A DNA stretch of 59,338 nt. Origin: Saccharopolyspora spinosa NRRL 18395. GTDB lineage: Bacteria; Actinomycetota; Actinomycetes; Mycobacteriales; Pseudonocardiaceae. Positions 34,865 to 44,154 of this stretch are shown here, in pieces. The stretch is from positions 942,412 through 1,001,749 of the forward strand of contig NZ_GL877879.1 of NCBI RefSeq assembly GCF_000194155.1. Direction: 5' to 3'. The position numbers were made by a program, and so were the translations under genes. The first letter of the stretch is position 1. Every line of letters starts with the position of its first letter. Below the pieces are notes generated by a model that saw only the letters and a program-made list of their open reading frames with translations, was not told the DNA's origin and did not search any database.

Positions 34865-37176
34865 GGCCGCGCCCGCAGCTGGCCGGTGGCCTCGACCAGG
34901 TTGGCCAGTGTGGCCCGCACCTCCGGGTAGCCGCGTGTCTTGAGCCCGCAGTCGGGGTTGACCCACAGCCGGTCGGACGGGAACACCCCGATCGCGGTGC
35001 GGAGGTGACCGGCGATCTCCTCGACGGACGGGACGCGCGGGGAATGGATGTCCCACACGCCCGGCCCTGCCTCGTTGGGGTAGCCGGCGCGGGCGAGGTC
35101 GGCGACGATCGACATGGCCGACCTGGCGGCCTCCAGGCTGATGACGTCGGCGTCCATGCCGATGATGGCCTGCAGGACGTCGCCGAACTCGGCGTAGCAC
35201 ATGTGCGTGTGGATCTGCGTGTCGTCGCGGACGCCTGCGGTGGACAGCTGGAACGAGGCGACGGCCCAGTCCAGGTACGCGGCGCGGTCGGCGGTGCGCA
35301 GTGGCAGGGTCTCCCGCAGCGCGGGCTCGTCGACCTGAATGACGGAGATCCCCGCCTGCTCCAGGTCGGAGACCTCGTCGCGCAGGGCGAGCGCGACCTG
35401 CCGGGCGGTGGCGCCTTCGGGCTGGTCGTCCCGGACGAACGACCAGGCGAGCATGGTGACCGGGCCGGTCAGCATGCCCTTGACCGGCCGCTCGGTCAGG
35501 CTCTGGGCGTAGGTGGCCCACTCGACGGTCATCGGCTCGGGGCGGGAGACGTCGCCGACGATGAGCGGCGGCCGGACGTAGCGGGTGCCGTAGGACTGGA
35601 CCCAGCCGTGCTGGGTGGCCAGGAACCCGGTGAGCTGCTCACCGAAGTACTGGACCATGTCGTTGCGTTCCGGCTCGCCGTGGACGAGCGCGTCCAGGCC
35701 GATCTGCTCCTGCTCGGCGATGACCGCGCGGATTTCGGCGCGCATCGCCTCCTGGTAGGCGTCGTGGTCGAGCTTGCCCGCCCGCAGCGCCGCGCGGGCC
35801 TTGCGCAGCTCCTGCGTCTGCGGGAACGAGCCGATGGTGGTGGTCGGCAACTCGGGCAGCCGCAGCCGGTCCTGCTGGGCCTCGCAGCGTTTCCCGTACG
35901 GGCTGGTGCGGTGCAGGTCGGCGTCGGTGACCGCGGCGACCCGGTCCCGGACGGCGGGCACCCGCACGATCGGCGACGCCGCGCGGGAGGCCAGCCGGCT
36001 TTCGTTGAGGTGGACGACGTTGCTGATCGCGGCGCGGCCTTCGGTCAGGCCACGCCGCAGGGTGACGATCTCGTCGAGTTTCTGCCTGGCGAACGACAGC
36101 CATCCGGCGATCTCGGGATCGAGGTCGGTTTCGAGGGTGACGTCCAGCGGCACATGCAGCAGCGAGCAGGACGCCGCGACGTCCACGGAACCGGACAGCT
36201 CGACCAGGGCGCTCAGGGTGCTCAGCGCGGCGGTCAGGTCCGCGGCCCAGATGTTGCGTCCGTTGACGACCCCGGCGACCAGGCGCTTCTCCCGGATTCC
36301 GCCCACGGCGGCGAGGCCGTCGAGGTTGGCCGCTGCGGCGTTGGTGAAGTCCAGGGCCAGGCCCTCGACCGGCGCCGACGCCAGTACCGGCAGCGCGTCA
36401 CCGAGCCGGTCGAAATAGGAGGCGACGAGGATCTTCGGGCGAGCCTGCGCGACGGCCAGCGTCGTATAGGTGTCGGCGACCTTGGCCAGCACGTCGGCCG
36501 GTTGATCCGTGACGAGCGCGGGCTCGTCGATCTGGACCCACTCCGCGCCGGCCTCGTGCAGCAGCCGCAGCAGGTCCACGTAGAGCGGGACGACCTGGTC
36601 GAGCAGGTCCAGGGGCCCAAACCCGTCGGTGCCGATCGGGTCCTTGGCCAGCAGCAGGAAGGTGATCGGACCGACGAGCACCGGCCGGGTGCGCACGCCC
36701 TGCTCCAGGGCCTCGGCGAATTCGTCGAGCGGCTTGCTCGCGTTCAGGGTAAACCAGGTGTCCGGTCCCAGCTCAGGCACCAGGTAGTGATAGTTCGTGT
36801 CGAACCACTTCGTCATCTCCAGCGGCGGCGCGTCCGCCGTGCCACGTGCCATCGCGAAGTAGCGATCCAGCTCGCCAGCCGGGCTGGTCGTGTCCGGGAC
36901 AGCGGCGAGATGCCGCTCGGGGATGGCCCCGAGCATCCAGGCGGTGTCCAGCACGTGGTCGTAGAAGGAGAAGCAGTTGCTCGGAATCTCGTCGATCCCG
37001 GCGTCGCGCAGCTCCGCCAGATTCTGCAGCCGCAGCTCGCGGGCGGTGCCGAGTAGTGCGTCGGCGTCGCCGCGGCCGGCCCAGTAGGACTCGGTCTCCT
37101 TCTTCAGCTGCCGCTGGGCGCCCTGGCGCGGGTAGCCGTACACGGTGGCACGGCTGGTCGGGGTGATCTGGGTCAC
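34861..37176 (-). CDS. metE: Cobalamin-independent methionine synthase
   Basis: 771 residues, full length. The N-terminal domain begins ATVYGYPRQGAQRQLKKETE and the C-terminal catalytic domain shows TTTIGSFPQTQELRKARAAL, MLTGPVTMLAWSFVRDDQP, VDEPALRETLPL, the zinc ligands in IHTHMCYAEF and the Cys in WVNPDCGLKTRGY. It transfers the methyl of 5-methyltetrahydrofolate to homocysteine. A GAAGGAGAG ribosome binding site precedes GTG 37176. A complete cobalamin riboswitch lies upstream, so the gene should be switched off when B12 is available for the alternative MetH enzyme. Confidence 0.95.
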   Translation of the reverse strand: MTQITPTSRATVYGYPRQGAQRQLKKETESYWAGRGDADALLGTARELRLQNLAELRDAGIDEIPSNCFSFYDHVLDTAWMLGAIPERHLAAVPDTTSPAGELDRYFAMARGTADAPPLEMTKWFDTNYHYLVPELGPDTWFTLNASKPLDEFAEALEQGVRTRPVLVGPITFLLLAKDPIGTDGFGPLDLLDQVVPLYVDLLRLLHEAGAEWVQIDEPALVTDQPADVLAKVADTYTTLAVAQARPKILVASYFDRLGDALPVLASAPVEGLALDFTNAAAANLDGLAAVGGIREKRLVAGVVNGRNIWAADLTAALSTLSALVELSGSVDVAASCSLLHVPLDVTLETDLDPEIAGWLSFARQKLDEIVTLRRGLTEGRAAISNVVHLNESRLASRAASPIVRVPAVRDRVAAVTDADLHRTSPYGKRCEAQQDRLRLPELPTTTIGSFPQTQELRKARAALRAGKLDHDAYQEAMRAEIRAVIAEQEQIGLDALVHGEPERNDMVQYFGEQLTGFLATQHGWVQSYGTRYVRPPLIVGDVSRPEPMTVEWATYAQSLTERPVKGMLTGPVTMLAWSFVRDDQPEGATARQVALALRDEVSDLEQAGISVIQVDEPALRETLPLRTADRAAYLDWAVASFQLSTAGVRDDTQIHTHMCYAEFGDVLQAIIGMDADVISLEAARSAMSIVADLARAGYPNEAGPGVWDIHSPRVPSVEEIAGHLRTAIGVFPSDRLWVNPDCGLKTRGYPEVRATLANLVEATGQLRARP

Positions 37177-37280
37177 GGGGGCTCTCCTTCGCGAGTCCGC
37201 GTGGACCTGCGGGAGCGCACGACAAACCGCGACCGTGACCGGTCATGGCTCGGCGATGACCCACCCGCGAGGCCTCAGCC

Positions 37281-37304
37281 TGCGCCCCACGGTCGTGGGG
37301 CGCA
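37281..37304 (-). terminator. Hairpin downstream of the riboswitch (expression platform)
   Basis: Perfect 10-bp stem TGCGCCCCAC / GTGGGGCGCA with a four-base loop, starting a few bases after the 3' end of the cobalamin aptamer and about 105 bp before metE. No U-tract follows, as is common in high-GC actinobacteria. It may terminate transcription when cobalamin is bound. Confidence 0.6.
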
Positions 37305-37480
37305 CAGCGGGCAGGTCTTCGGACTCGTGGGCCCTCCGGCATGCGCCGGGTTCCTACTGGCCGTCGCTTCCCAAACCGGTGGCTCAGTGCTCGTCTCCGC
37401 AGAGACTGACGGCGGTCGTTCCCACTCACCGCTGCGGGGCAGTCCCGGACTCGCACCGGGTTCCCTCTTACCTCGGCCGC
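37305..37480 (-). promoter_or_regulatory. Cobalamin riboswitch of the metE operon
   Basis: On the minus strand the order of conserved elements is complete: GGGAACCCGGTGCGAGTCCG, GGACTGCCCCGCAGCG, GGGAACGACCGCC, CACTGAGCCACC, GGGAAGCGACGGCCAGTAGG and the closing AGTCCGAAGACCTGCC. This is the B12-box architecture. Position upstream of cobalamin-independent methionine synthase is the classic arrangement in actinobacteria. It is expected to repress metE-metF-orf-folP when cobalamin is plentiful. Confidence 0.9.
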
Positions 37481-37574
37481 CACCATGATGCTCGCGGCAG
37501 CCGAACCAGCTGCTCTGCCACTGTAGCGGGCTCGTAGTCGGGACTTCCTCAAACCTCGATCCACTCTTAGGACA

Positions 37575-38693
37575 TCAGGGCCGGACGATCGCGCGCTGCG
37601 TCTTGCCGCTGTAGGTACTCGACGGGCGGATCAGGCTGTTGGACGCGAGCTGCTCGGTGATGTGGGCGGTCCACCCGGTGATGCGCGAGGCGACGAAAAT
37701 CGGCGTGAAGACCGGAGTGTCGAACCCCATCAGGTGATATGCGGGGCCCGCCGGGTAGTCAAGATTCGGGTGCAGGCCCTTAGCCGCGTACATGGCGCGG
37801 GCGAGAGATTCGTACAGATCAAGCAGTTCGCGACCGTCACGCAGCGCCGCGACCTCTTGCAGGGCCTCACGCATGGCCGGAACGCGGGAGTCGCCGGTTT
37901 TGTAGACGCGGTGGCCAAAGCCCATGATCTTGCGCTTGTCCGCAAGCGCCTTGTTCAGCCAGGCTTCGGCCTTCTCTGCGGCGCCGATCTCCTCGAACGT
38001 CGCCATCACGGCTTCGTTCGCGCCGCCGTGCAGCGGCCCTTTGAGCGCGCCGATCGCCGCCGTCACCGCGCTGTAGAGGTCGGACAGCGTCGAGGTCACG
38101 ACCCGGGAGGTGAACGTTGAGGCGTTGAAACTGTGCTCGGCGTAGAGCACCAGCGAGGTCTCGAAAGCCCGCACGATCACCGGCTCCGGAACCACGCCGA
38201 GCGTCATGTACAGGAAGTTCTCCGCATAGCCGAGGTCATCGCGGGGCGGCAGCGGCGGCAGCCCGTGTCGCCGGCGCTGCGTGATCGCCACGACCGACGG
38301 GAGAACCGCGAACAGGCGCAACGCCTTGACCTGGTTGGCCTCGGGCGAGTTATCGTCTTCCGCGGGATCGTTCGCGCCAAGGATGCTCACGGCGGTGCGC
38401 AGCGTGTCCATCGGGTGCGCGGTCCCCGGCAGGCCGAGCAACGTCGTCACCAGGTCGTCCGGTAGGCCGCGCTGCGCCCGCTCGGCCTCGTTCTGCGCGG
38501 CCAACTCGGCGGCGCTCGGCAGCTCACCGTGCCAGAGCAGGTAGGCGACCTCTTCGAAGCTGCAATGCGCGGCGAGGTCCTGGACCGGGTAGCCGCGGTA
38601 GGTCAGCGAATTGGTGTCCGGGTTGACCATCGACACCTCGGTGGTGTCGACGACGACTCCAGCGAGTCCTTTGTGGATAGTGGGCGCGGACAT
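37575..38693 (-). CDS. prpC: 2-methylcitrate synthase / citrate synthase
   Basis: 372 residues, the short form typical of PrpC. Visible features are NSLTYRGYPVQDLAAHCSFE near the N-terminus, the substrate His in GPLHGGANEAVM, the catalytic His and Arg in GFGHRVYKTGD, and the Asp in HPNLDYPAGPAY, ending RPSSTYSGKTQR. It condenses propionyl-CoA with oxaloacetate. It follows prpB by 37 bp and is the last gene of the methylcitrate operon on this strand. Confidence 0.92.
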   Translation of the reverse strand: MSAPTIHKGLAGVVVDTTEVSMVNPDTNSLTYRGYPVQDLAAHCSFEEVAYLLWHGELPSAAELAAQNEAERAQRGLPDDLVTTLLGLPGTAHPMDTLRTAVSILGANDPAEDDNSPEANQVKALRLFAVLPSVVAITQRRRHGLPPLPPRDDLGYAENFLYMTLGVVPEPVIVRAFETSLVLYAEHSFNASTFTSRVVTSTLSDLYSAVTAAIGALKGPLHGGANEAVMATFEEIGAAEKAEAWLNKALADKRKIMGFGHRVYKTGDSRVPAMREALQEVAALRDGRELLDLYESLARAMYAAKGLHPNLDYPAGPAYHLMGFDTPVFTPIFVASRITGWTAHITEQLASNSLIRPSSTYSGKTQRAIVRP

Positions 38694-38730
38694 AGTTGTC
38701 CCCTTGTCGGAATTCGGGGCGCCGGAAAAT

Positions 38731-39624
38731 TCAGACGCGGAAATTGAAAATGTTCTCGTCGAAAGCGTTGTAGCCGGAATAGTCGAGCAAGTCGTAGAGG
38801 TCGCGCCGGTGCTGCATCCGGTCGAGCAGGCTTTCCTGAGTGCCGTCTTCGGAGATGACCCGCAATCCGTTCGCGGCGGCCTCCATCGCGAGCCGCAGCA
38901 ACGTCACCGGGTAGATCACGATGTTGACGCCGAGAGAATTCAGCGTCTTCGCGTCGATCAGTTCGCTTTTGCCGAACTCGGTCATATTGGCCAGGATCGG
39001 GACGTCGACCGCGGCACGCATCCGCTCGAAGTCCGCTGGCCCGCGCATCGCCTCCGGGAAGATCAGATCCGCCCCGGCGTCGGCGTAGGCCTTGGCCCGG
39101 TCGATCGCGTCGTCGAGGCCGTGTACACCCGCGGCGTCCGTGCGGGCGGCGACGACGAAGTCCGGGTCGCGGCGGGCGGCGACGGCGGCCTTGATCCGCC
39201 GGACGGCGTCGTCGCGCGCGACGACGTCCTTGCCGTCGAGGTGGCCGCAGCGCTTGGGGTTGACCTGGTCCTCCAGGTGCAGCCCGGCGACCCCGGCATC
39301 TTCGAGGAGCTGGACCGTGCGTGCGGCGTTCATCGGTTCACCGAAGCCGGTGTCGGCGTCGACCAGCGCGGGCAAGGCCGTCACGCGGGAAAGCTGTTGC
39401 GAGCGGCCCGCGACCTCGGTGATCGTGGTCAGGCCGATGTCGGGCAGCGCCAGCTCGGCGGAGAGCACGGCACCGGAGACGTAGATGCCTTCGAAGCCTT
39501 GGCGTTCGATCAGCTTGGCCGTCAGCGGGTTGAACGCGCCCGGAAAGCGTTGCAGCGTGCCGGAGTTCAGCCCGGCGCGGAACGCGACCCGCTTCTGGTT
39601 GGCGGTGGCGTTGGCGTGCAGCAT
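38731..39624 (-). CDS. prpB: 2-methylisocitrate lyase
   Basis: 297 residues from ATG 39624, which overlaps the prpD stop. The catalytic loop is KRCGHLDGKDVV, characteristic of methylisocitrate and isocitrate lyases; PEP mutase would have a different loop. The metal site is ALVDADTGFGEP and the substrate region FPEAMRGPADFERM and NIVIYPVTLLR. It cleaves 2-methylisocitrate to pyruvate and succinate. Confidence 0.93.
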   Translation of the reverse strand: MLHANATANQKRVAFRAGLNSGTLQRFPGAFNPLTAKLIERQGFEGIYVSGAVLSAELALPDIGLTTITEVAGRSQQLSRVTALPALVDADTGFGEPMNAARTVQLLEDAGVAGLHLEDQVNPKRCGHLDGKDVVARDDAVRRIKAAVAARRDPDFVVAARTDAAGVHGLDDAIDRAKAYADAGADLIFPEAMRGPADFERMRAAVDVPILANMTEFGKSELIDAKTLNSLGVNIVIYPVTLLRLAMEAAANGLRVISEDGTQESLLDRMQHRRDLYDLLDYSGYNAFDENIFNFRV

Positions 39625-41108
39625 CAGAAGATCCCCTTCGTCGCAGGGGTCGCGTCGATTCCCGCGGGAAGGGCCATGCCGCGCACCTCGTCGACGTCCA
39701 GCTCCGCCAGTCGCGTGACCATGTCCAGGAACCGGTCCTGGTCGGGCGGGGCGATCACGCCGTCGGCGAGTGAACGGAACTTCGCGACGTACTGCTCGCG
39801 AGCGAACGGCCGGGCCCCGGCCGGGTGGGCGTCGGCAACGGCGATCTCGTCGGTGAGCGTGGTGCCGTTGGCAAGGGTGACCTCGACCCGGCCGCCGAAC
39901 GCCGGCTCCGCGGCGTGGTACCGGCGGGTCCACTCAGGGGCCTCGACCGTCGTGATCTTCTGCCACAGCTCGACGGTGTCCGGCCGCGACGCGCGTTCGG
40001 GAGCATACGAGCGTTCGTGGTGCCAGGTGCCGTCCTGCAGGGCGACGGCGAAGATGTACGGGATCGAGTGGTCCAGCGTCTCGCGACTCGCCTTCGGGTC
40101 GTACTTCTGCGGGTCACCGGCGCCCGAGCCGATGACGTAGTGGGTGTGGTGGCTGGTGTGGATGACGATGCGTTCGACCTTGCCGGCCTCGCCGATCCGC
40201 GGGCCGAGCCGCCGCGCCAGGTCGATCAGCGCCTGGCTCTGGTACTCGGCGGAATGCTCCTTGGTGTAAGTGTCCAAAATGGATCGCTTAGGTTCACCCG
40301 GCGCGGGAAGCGGCACGGTATACTCGGCTCCCGGACCGCTCAGCAGCCAGGCGATGAAGCCGTCTTCACCTTCGTAGATCGGGCTCGGAGCACCTTCACC
40401 ACGCATGACGCGGTCCACGGCTTCGATCGCGGCCTTCCCGGCGAACGCGGGGGCGTAGGCCTTCCACGACGAGATCTCGCCCTTGCGGGACTGGCGGGTC
40501 GTCGTCGTCGTGTGCAGGGCCTGCCCGATGGCTTGATACACCGTACCGACGTCCAGCCCGAGCAACGCACCAATCCCACCGGCCACCGACGGGCCGAGGT
40601 GCGCGATGTGGTCGATCTTGTGCTCGTGCAAGCAGATTCCGCGCACCAGATCGACCTGCAGCTCGTAACCCGCGGCGATGCCACGGACAAGGTCTGCGCC
40701 AGTACGGCCCGTGTGCTGGGCGACGGCGAGGATCGGCGGGATGTTGTCGCCCGGGTGCGAGTAATCCGCGGCCAGGAACGTGTCGTGGTAGTCCAGCTCG
40801 CGCACGGCGACACCGTTGGCCCAGGCCGCCCACTCCGGCGAAAACCGGCCGGGCAAGCCGAACACGGTCGCGCCAGGCGTCGACGCGTGGGCCAGCGCCT
40901 GATCACGAGCCGCGCGGACCGGCCGCCGCGACAGCGACGCGGCGGCCACCGCAGCATTGTCGATCACCCGGTTGATCACCATCTCGGTGACCTCCGGCGC
41001 GACCGGTACCGGGTCGGTGGCCACCGACGCGAGCTTCCATGCCAGTTGCTCCTCACGCGGCAGCGAATCGGCGGAACGATAGGTGCGGACGGTGTGGTCG
41101 ATCATCAC
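39624..41108 (-). CDS. prpD: 2-methylcitrate dehydratase (MmgE/PrpD family)
   Basis: 494 residues. PrpD signatures are [20 protein letters not shown] near residue 105, [30 protein letters not shown] and [20 protein letters not shown] near 215, and [15 protein letters not shown] near 345. The enzyme dehydrates 2-methylcitrate to 2-methylaconitate. It is first in the tight prpD-prpB-prpC set and begins where the hydroxyacyl-CoA dehydrogenase gene ends (ATGA-type overlap at 41105-41108). Confidence 0.93.
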   Translation of the reverse strand: MMIDHTVRTYRSADSLPREEQLAWKLASVATDPVPVAPEVTEMVINRVIDNAAVAAASLSRRPVRAARDQALAHASTPGATVFGLPGRFSPEWAAWANGVAVRELDYHDTFLAADYSHPGDNIPPILAVAQHTGRTGADLVRGIAAGYELQVDLVRGICLHEHKIDHIAHLGPSVAGGIGALLGLDVGTVYQAIGQALHTTTTTRQSRKGEISSWKAYAPAFAGKAAIEAVDRVMRGEGAPSPIYEGEDGFIAWLLSGPGAEYTVPLPAPGEPKRSILDTYTKEHSAEYQSQALIDLARRLGPRIGEAGKVERIVIHTSHHTHYVIGSGAGDPQKYDPKASRETLDHSIPYIFAVALQDGTWHHERSYAPERASRPDTVELWQKITTVEAPEWTRRYHAAEPAFGGRVEVTLANGTTLTDEIAVADAHPAGARPFAREQYVAKFRSLADGVIAPPDQDRFLDMVTRLAELDVDEVRGMALPAGIDATPATKGIF

Positions 41109-41704
41109 TTTCCTTCGTAGACGTAGAACCCGCGGCCGGACTTCGTGCCGAGCAACCCGGCGTCGACCATGCGCAACAACAGCGGTGGCGGGGCGTGGAG
41201 TGTTTCCTTGAACTCGGCGTAGAGCGAATCGGCGATGGCCGCGACGGTGTCGAGCCCGATGAGATCGGTCAGCCGCAGCGGCCCCATCGGGTGCGCGGCG
41301 CCCAGCTTCACGCCGCGGTCGACGTCGGCCGCCGACGCGACCCCGGACTCGACCATGCGGATCGCCGAGAGCAGGTAGGGCACCAGCAGCGCGTTGACCA
41401 CAAACCCGGTGGAGGGCCCGTGCTCGGCGACGGCCTCGATCACCCGCTGCCGGTCGGACAGCTCGCCGAGGTCGGTGGTGAACCGAAGCCGCCAGGACGC
41501 GCGCTCGGCGGCGGACCTATCCCGCTTGCCCGCACGGACCGCCCGGTCCAGGGACGCCAGGATCCGAATGCGCCCACCATCGGCCGACGGCGCATCCTGC
41601 TCGCAGACCAGCACGTCCAGTCCGGCCCGGGCACAGACCTCGGCGGGGCCGGCGCCCATCTGCCCCGCGCCGACAACGGCGAGCCGGGCGATCTCGGTGC
41701 TCAT
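41105..41704 (-). pseudogene. 3-hydroxyacyl-CoA dehydrogenase with a large in-frame internal deletion
   Basis: 199 residues from ATG 41704, against about 285 for the family. The N-terminal NAD-binding loop (VVGAGQMGAGPAEVCARAGL) is present and so is the C-terminal domain ([56 protein letters not shown]). The sequence jumps from RVIEAVAE to [12 protein letters not shown], so some 75-85 residues are missing, including the SNTSS segment and the catalytic His of HFFNPVP. The frame is kept. The product may be stable but should not be a normal dehydrogenase. Confidence 0.75.
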
Positions 41705-41837
41705 CGCGGCCCCTTCTGTGAATCTTGTCGTGCCTTCTTGCAGCGTGGCACCGGGCAAGCCACCGGGTCGATAGCCGTGCACTGTCAAATCTTGTGTACG
41801 TTCCCGACCGATCTGTAAAAGTTGTTACAGTCGGCGT
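41705..41837. promoter_or_regulatory. Divergent promoter region with a palindromic operator candidate
   Basis: 133 bp between the start of the dehydrogenase-prpDBC operon (minus) and the RamB-type regulator gene (plus). It contains CTGTAA-AAGTTG-TTACAG at about 41809-41827, a 6-bp inverted repeat just before the regulator start. This could be the autoregulatory site of the divergent regulator. Confidence 0.5.
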
Positions 41838-43238
41838 GTGGAGAAGATGTTCGCCGGAGCCAGGCTGCGGCAGCTGCGCGAGGACCGGTCGATGACCCAG
41901 TCCGACCTTGCCCGGCAGCTCGGCATTTCGCCGAGCTACGTCAACCAGCTCGAACACAACGGGCGGCCACTCACCCTGCCTGTGCTGCTCCGGCTGACCG
42001 AGCACTTCGGGATCGACGCCGAGTTCTTCACGCCCCAGGACACCGCCCGCCTCGTCGCCGACGTCCGCGAGGTCTTCGCCGACGACACCATCGACGGCAC
42101 CCTCTCCGCCGGCCAGGTCGACGAGCTGACCACCCAGCTACCCGACGTCGCCCGCACCCTCGTCTCGCTGCACCACCGCTACCGCGAAGCCATCGAGAAC
42201 ATCGCGACGCTGGTGTCCGAACAGGGTCTCGACCGCACGGCCGCGCAACAGCCGCACGAGGAGATTCGCGACTGGTTCTACCGCCGCAGCAACCATGTCG
42301 CGGAACTGGACGTACCCGCCGAGAAGTTGGCCGCCGAGCTGCGACTGGTCCCAGGCGAAGTACGTGCCGGCCTGACAGCCGGCCTGCGGGAGCGGCACGG
42401 CGTGAAGGTCGTGGCCGAGTCGATCGGCGCCGAGCAGCACTGGTTCGACCCCGTCAACCGGGTGATGCACCTTTCCCCCGCCCTGCGGCCCGGCCAAGCG
42501 GCCTTCCGGCTGGCCTCAGAGCTGGCGATGCTGGAGACAGGCCAGACCATCGATCGATTGGTCGACGACGGAGCGTTCAGCGGCGAAACCGCCCGCCGGC
42601 TGGCCCGGATCGGGCTGGCCAACTACTTCGCGGGCGCCCTCGTCCTGCCATACCGGGTCTTCCTCGGCGCGGCAGAGCGATACCGCTACGACATCACACG
42701 GTTGTCGGACCTTTTCGGCGTCGGGTTCGAGACGATCTGCCACCGCCTCTCGACGCTGCAACGAAGCGGAACGCGCGGTGTGCCGTTCTCGTTCGTCCGC
42801 GTCGACCGGGCGGGCAACATCTCCAAGCGCCAGTCGGCGACGGGGTTCCACTTCTCCCGCGTCGGCGGCTCCTGTCCATTGTGGATCGTCTACGAGGCGT
42901 TCAGCGCCCCCGGCCGGATCCTCACCCAGATCGCCGAACTACCGGACGGCAAGAAGTACTTCTGGATCGCCCGCACGGTCAACCGCGCCGTCGGCGGCCA
43001 CGGCCACCCGGGCAAGACGTTCGCGATCGGCCTGGGATGCGAGCTCCGCCAAGCCCACCGCCTGATCTACTCCGACGGCCTCGCGCTCGGCACGGACGCC
43101 GCGGTCTCGCCCATCGGGATGGGCTGCAAGGTCTGCGAACGCCCCGCCTGCCCACAGCGCGCCTTCCCCGCGATCGGGAAAGCCCTGCGCATCAACGAAC
43201 ACGCCAGCAGCCTCCTCCCGTACCCGCCCCAGACCTGA
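41838..43238 (+). CDS. XRE-family short-chain fatty acyl (RamB/PrpR-type) regulator
   Basis: 466 residues from GTG 41838. An N-terminal Cro/CI helix-turn-helix occupies residues 10-65 (MTQSDLARQLGISPSYVNQL). A central IrrE/ImmA-like domain follows with ARIGLANYFAGALVLPYRVF, and the C-terminal DUF2083-type domain has YEAFSAPGRILTQIAELPDG and cysteines in GMGCKVCERPACPQR. This architecture is that of RamB and PrpR in corynebacteria and mycobacteria, which control glyoxylate and methylcitrate cycle genes in response to acyl-CoA. The divergent position next to prpDBC supports control of that operon. Confidence 0.9.
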   Translation: MEKMFAGARLRQLREDRSMTQSDLARQLGISPSYVNQLEHNGRPLTLPVLLRLTEHFGIDAEFFTPQDTARLVADVREVFADDTIDGTLSAGQVDELTTQLPDVARTLVSLHHRYREAIENIATLVSEQGLDRTAAQQPHEEIRDWFYRRSNHVAELDVPAEKLAAELRLVPGEVRAGLTAGLRERHGVKVVAESIGAEQHWFDPVNRVMHLSPALRPGQAAFRLASELAMLETGQTIDRLVDDGAFSGETARRLARIGLANYFAGALVLPYRVFLGAAERYRYDITRLSDLFGVGFETICHRLSTLQRSGTRGVPFSFVRVDRAGNISKRQSATGFHFSRVGGSCPLWIVYEAFSAPGRILTQIAELPDGKKYFWIARTVNRAVGGHGHPGKTFAIGLGCELRQAHRLIYSDGLALGTDAAVSPIGMGCKVCERPACPQRAFPAIGKALRINEHASSLLPYPPQT

Positions 43239-43760
43239 GAACACCGTTCCCCAACCGGCAGTGAACACCTAGAACACCGAGGCGGCGCATATAGTTGTAG
43301 CCTCTCGTCGCGTGACGAGGAATGCTCGGATGCGTAAGAGATCAACTTGTCGGTGTCGGTTCTCGTTGCGTTCGGCCGGATACTGCTGCGACCAGCGCTG
43401 CCAAGAACGCCTGAATGTGTAACCCGGTTTCTTTCCGAGGCTTGCGAGGGATCGAATGGATTGGTGCGTGTCGTTCGACGTTGGACACACGTTGGCCCGT
43501 TGATCTCGGCCCATCCCGTGTAGTCCGCCCCGGCGGGACGCTCCGCAGCTGGCTGCTGCCACAACGACGTGGCAGCAGCCAGCATCCACGCATCATTCAA
43601 CGCAACAACTAAGGCACACAGTGACTACTGACGAAAATGATCACCACGATCAACGGCGTGCAGGGCACGCTCAGCGCCACGATCAACTCCACCGAGGGCT
43701 ACGCGGGCCGGTTGTGATGCGGCTTAGAGCGGTGGCAGCGTTGCCAGGTCTCCTGCTCGC
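43239..43760. other. No intact gene; possible intron-derived sequence
   Basis: About 520 bp between the regulator and a group II intron remnant. A minus-strand frame (43067-43600) overlaps the regulator and looks like a shadow. A 26-codon plus-strand frame from ATG 43637 (MITTINGVQGTLSATIN) has protein-like composition but is too short to judge. Confidence 0.4.
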
Positions 43761-44043
43761 AACGGGATGCGCCGGTGACAACTATTTCAAGCACGCAGTC
43801 TGCACCCACACCATGAAAGCCTTGGAACACTTCACGTGGCGCCGAGTGATCAGATGGTGGATGACACTGCACCGCTGGAAGTGGAAGGACGTCCGCCGCC
43901 GCTTCACCGACCACACTGGACGGTGGCGCAGGCCTTCGGCAGACGGGATCGAACTGTTCGACCTCGCAGCGGTGACGGTCAGCCGCTACCGCTACCGAGG
44001 CAACACCATCCCCAACCCCTGGACCGTCCCCAACCACGCCTGA
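43761..44043 (+). pseudogene. Group II intron-encoded protein, C-terminal fragment
   Basis: About 93 residues in frame up to TGA 44041-44043: NYFKHAVCTHTMKALEHFTW, then RWKWKDVRRRF, then ADGIELFDLAA and YRYRGNTIPNPW. This is the conserved C-terminal end of a bacterial group II intron maturase of a different type from the one at 11488-11907. The reverse-transcriptase domain is missing. A domain V lies 16 bp downstream, which confirms the intron 3' end. Confidence 0.8.
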
Positions 44044-44059
44044 CGGCAGAGACCATGGA

Positions 44060-44093
44060 GAGCCCGGTGCGGTGAAAGTCGCACGCCGGGTTC
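44060..44093 (+). ncRNA. Group II intron domain V
   Basis: 34 nt beginning GAGCCCGGTGCGG, with a GAAA tetraloop and ending GTCGCACGCCGGGTTC. Both stems pair, the AGC triad is in place and the loop is GNRA. The following ~60 nt (to about 44155) can form domain VI and the intron 3' splice site before transposase coding sequence resumes. Confidence 0.85.
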
Positions 44094-44154
44094 GGCGAGC
44101 GGCCTGGGGAAACGGACCGGCGGCAACGCCGACACCGCGCCCCAGGCCGACTCA

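Noticed and set aside
35005..37056. A 683-codon plus-strand open frame
   Set aside because: It is antisense to metE, whose own motifs are unmistakable. Low-complexity Gly/Arg/Val composition.
38731..39624. A member of the isocitrate lyase/PEP mutase superfamily that could start a phosphonate pathway with the enolase-like gene
   Set aside because: The catalytic loop is KRCGHLDGK, that of methylisocitrate and isocitrate lyases, and the gene lies in a prpD-prpB-prpC operon. It is not a PEP mutase.
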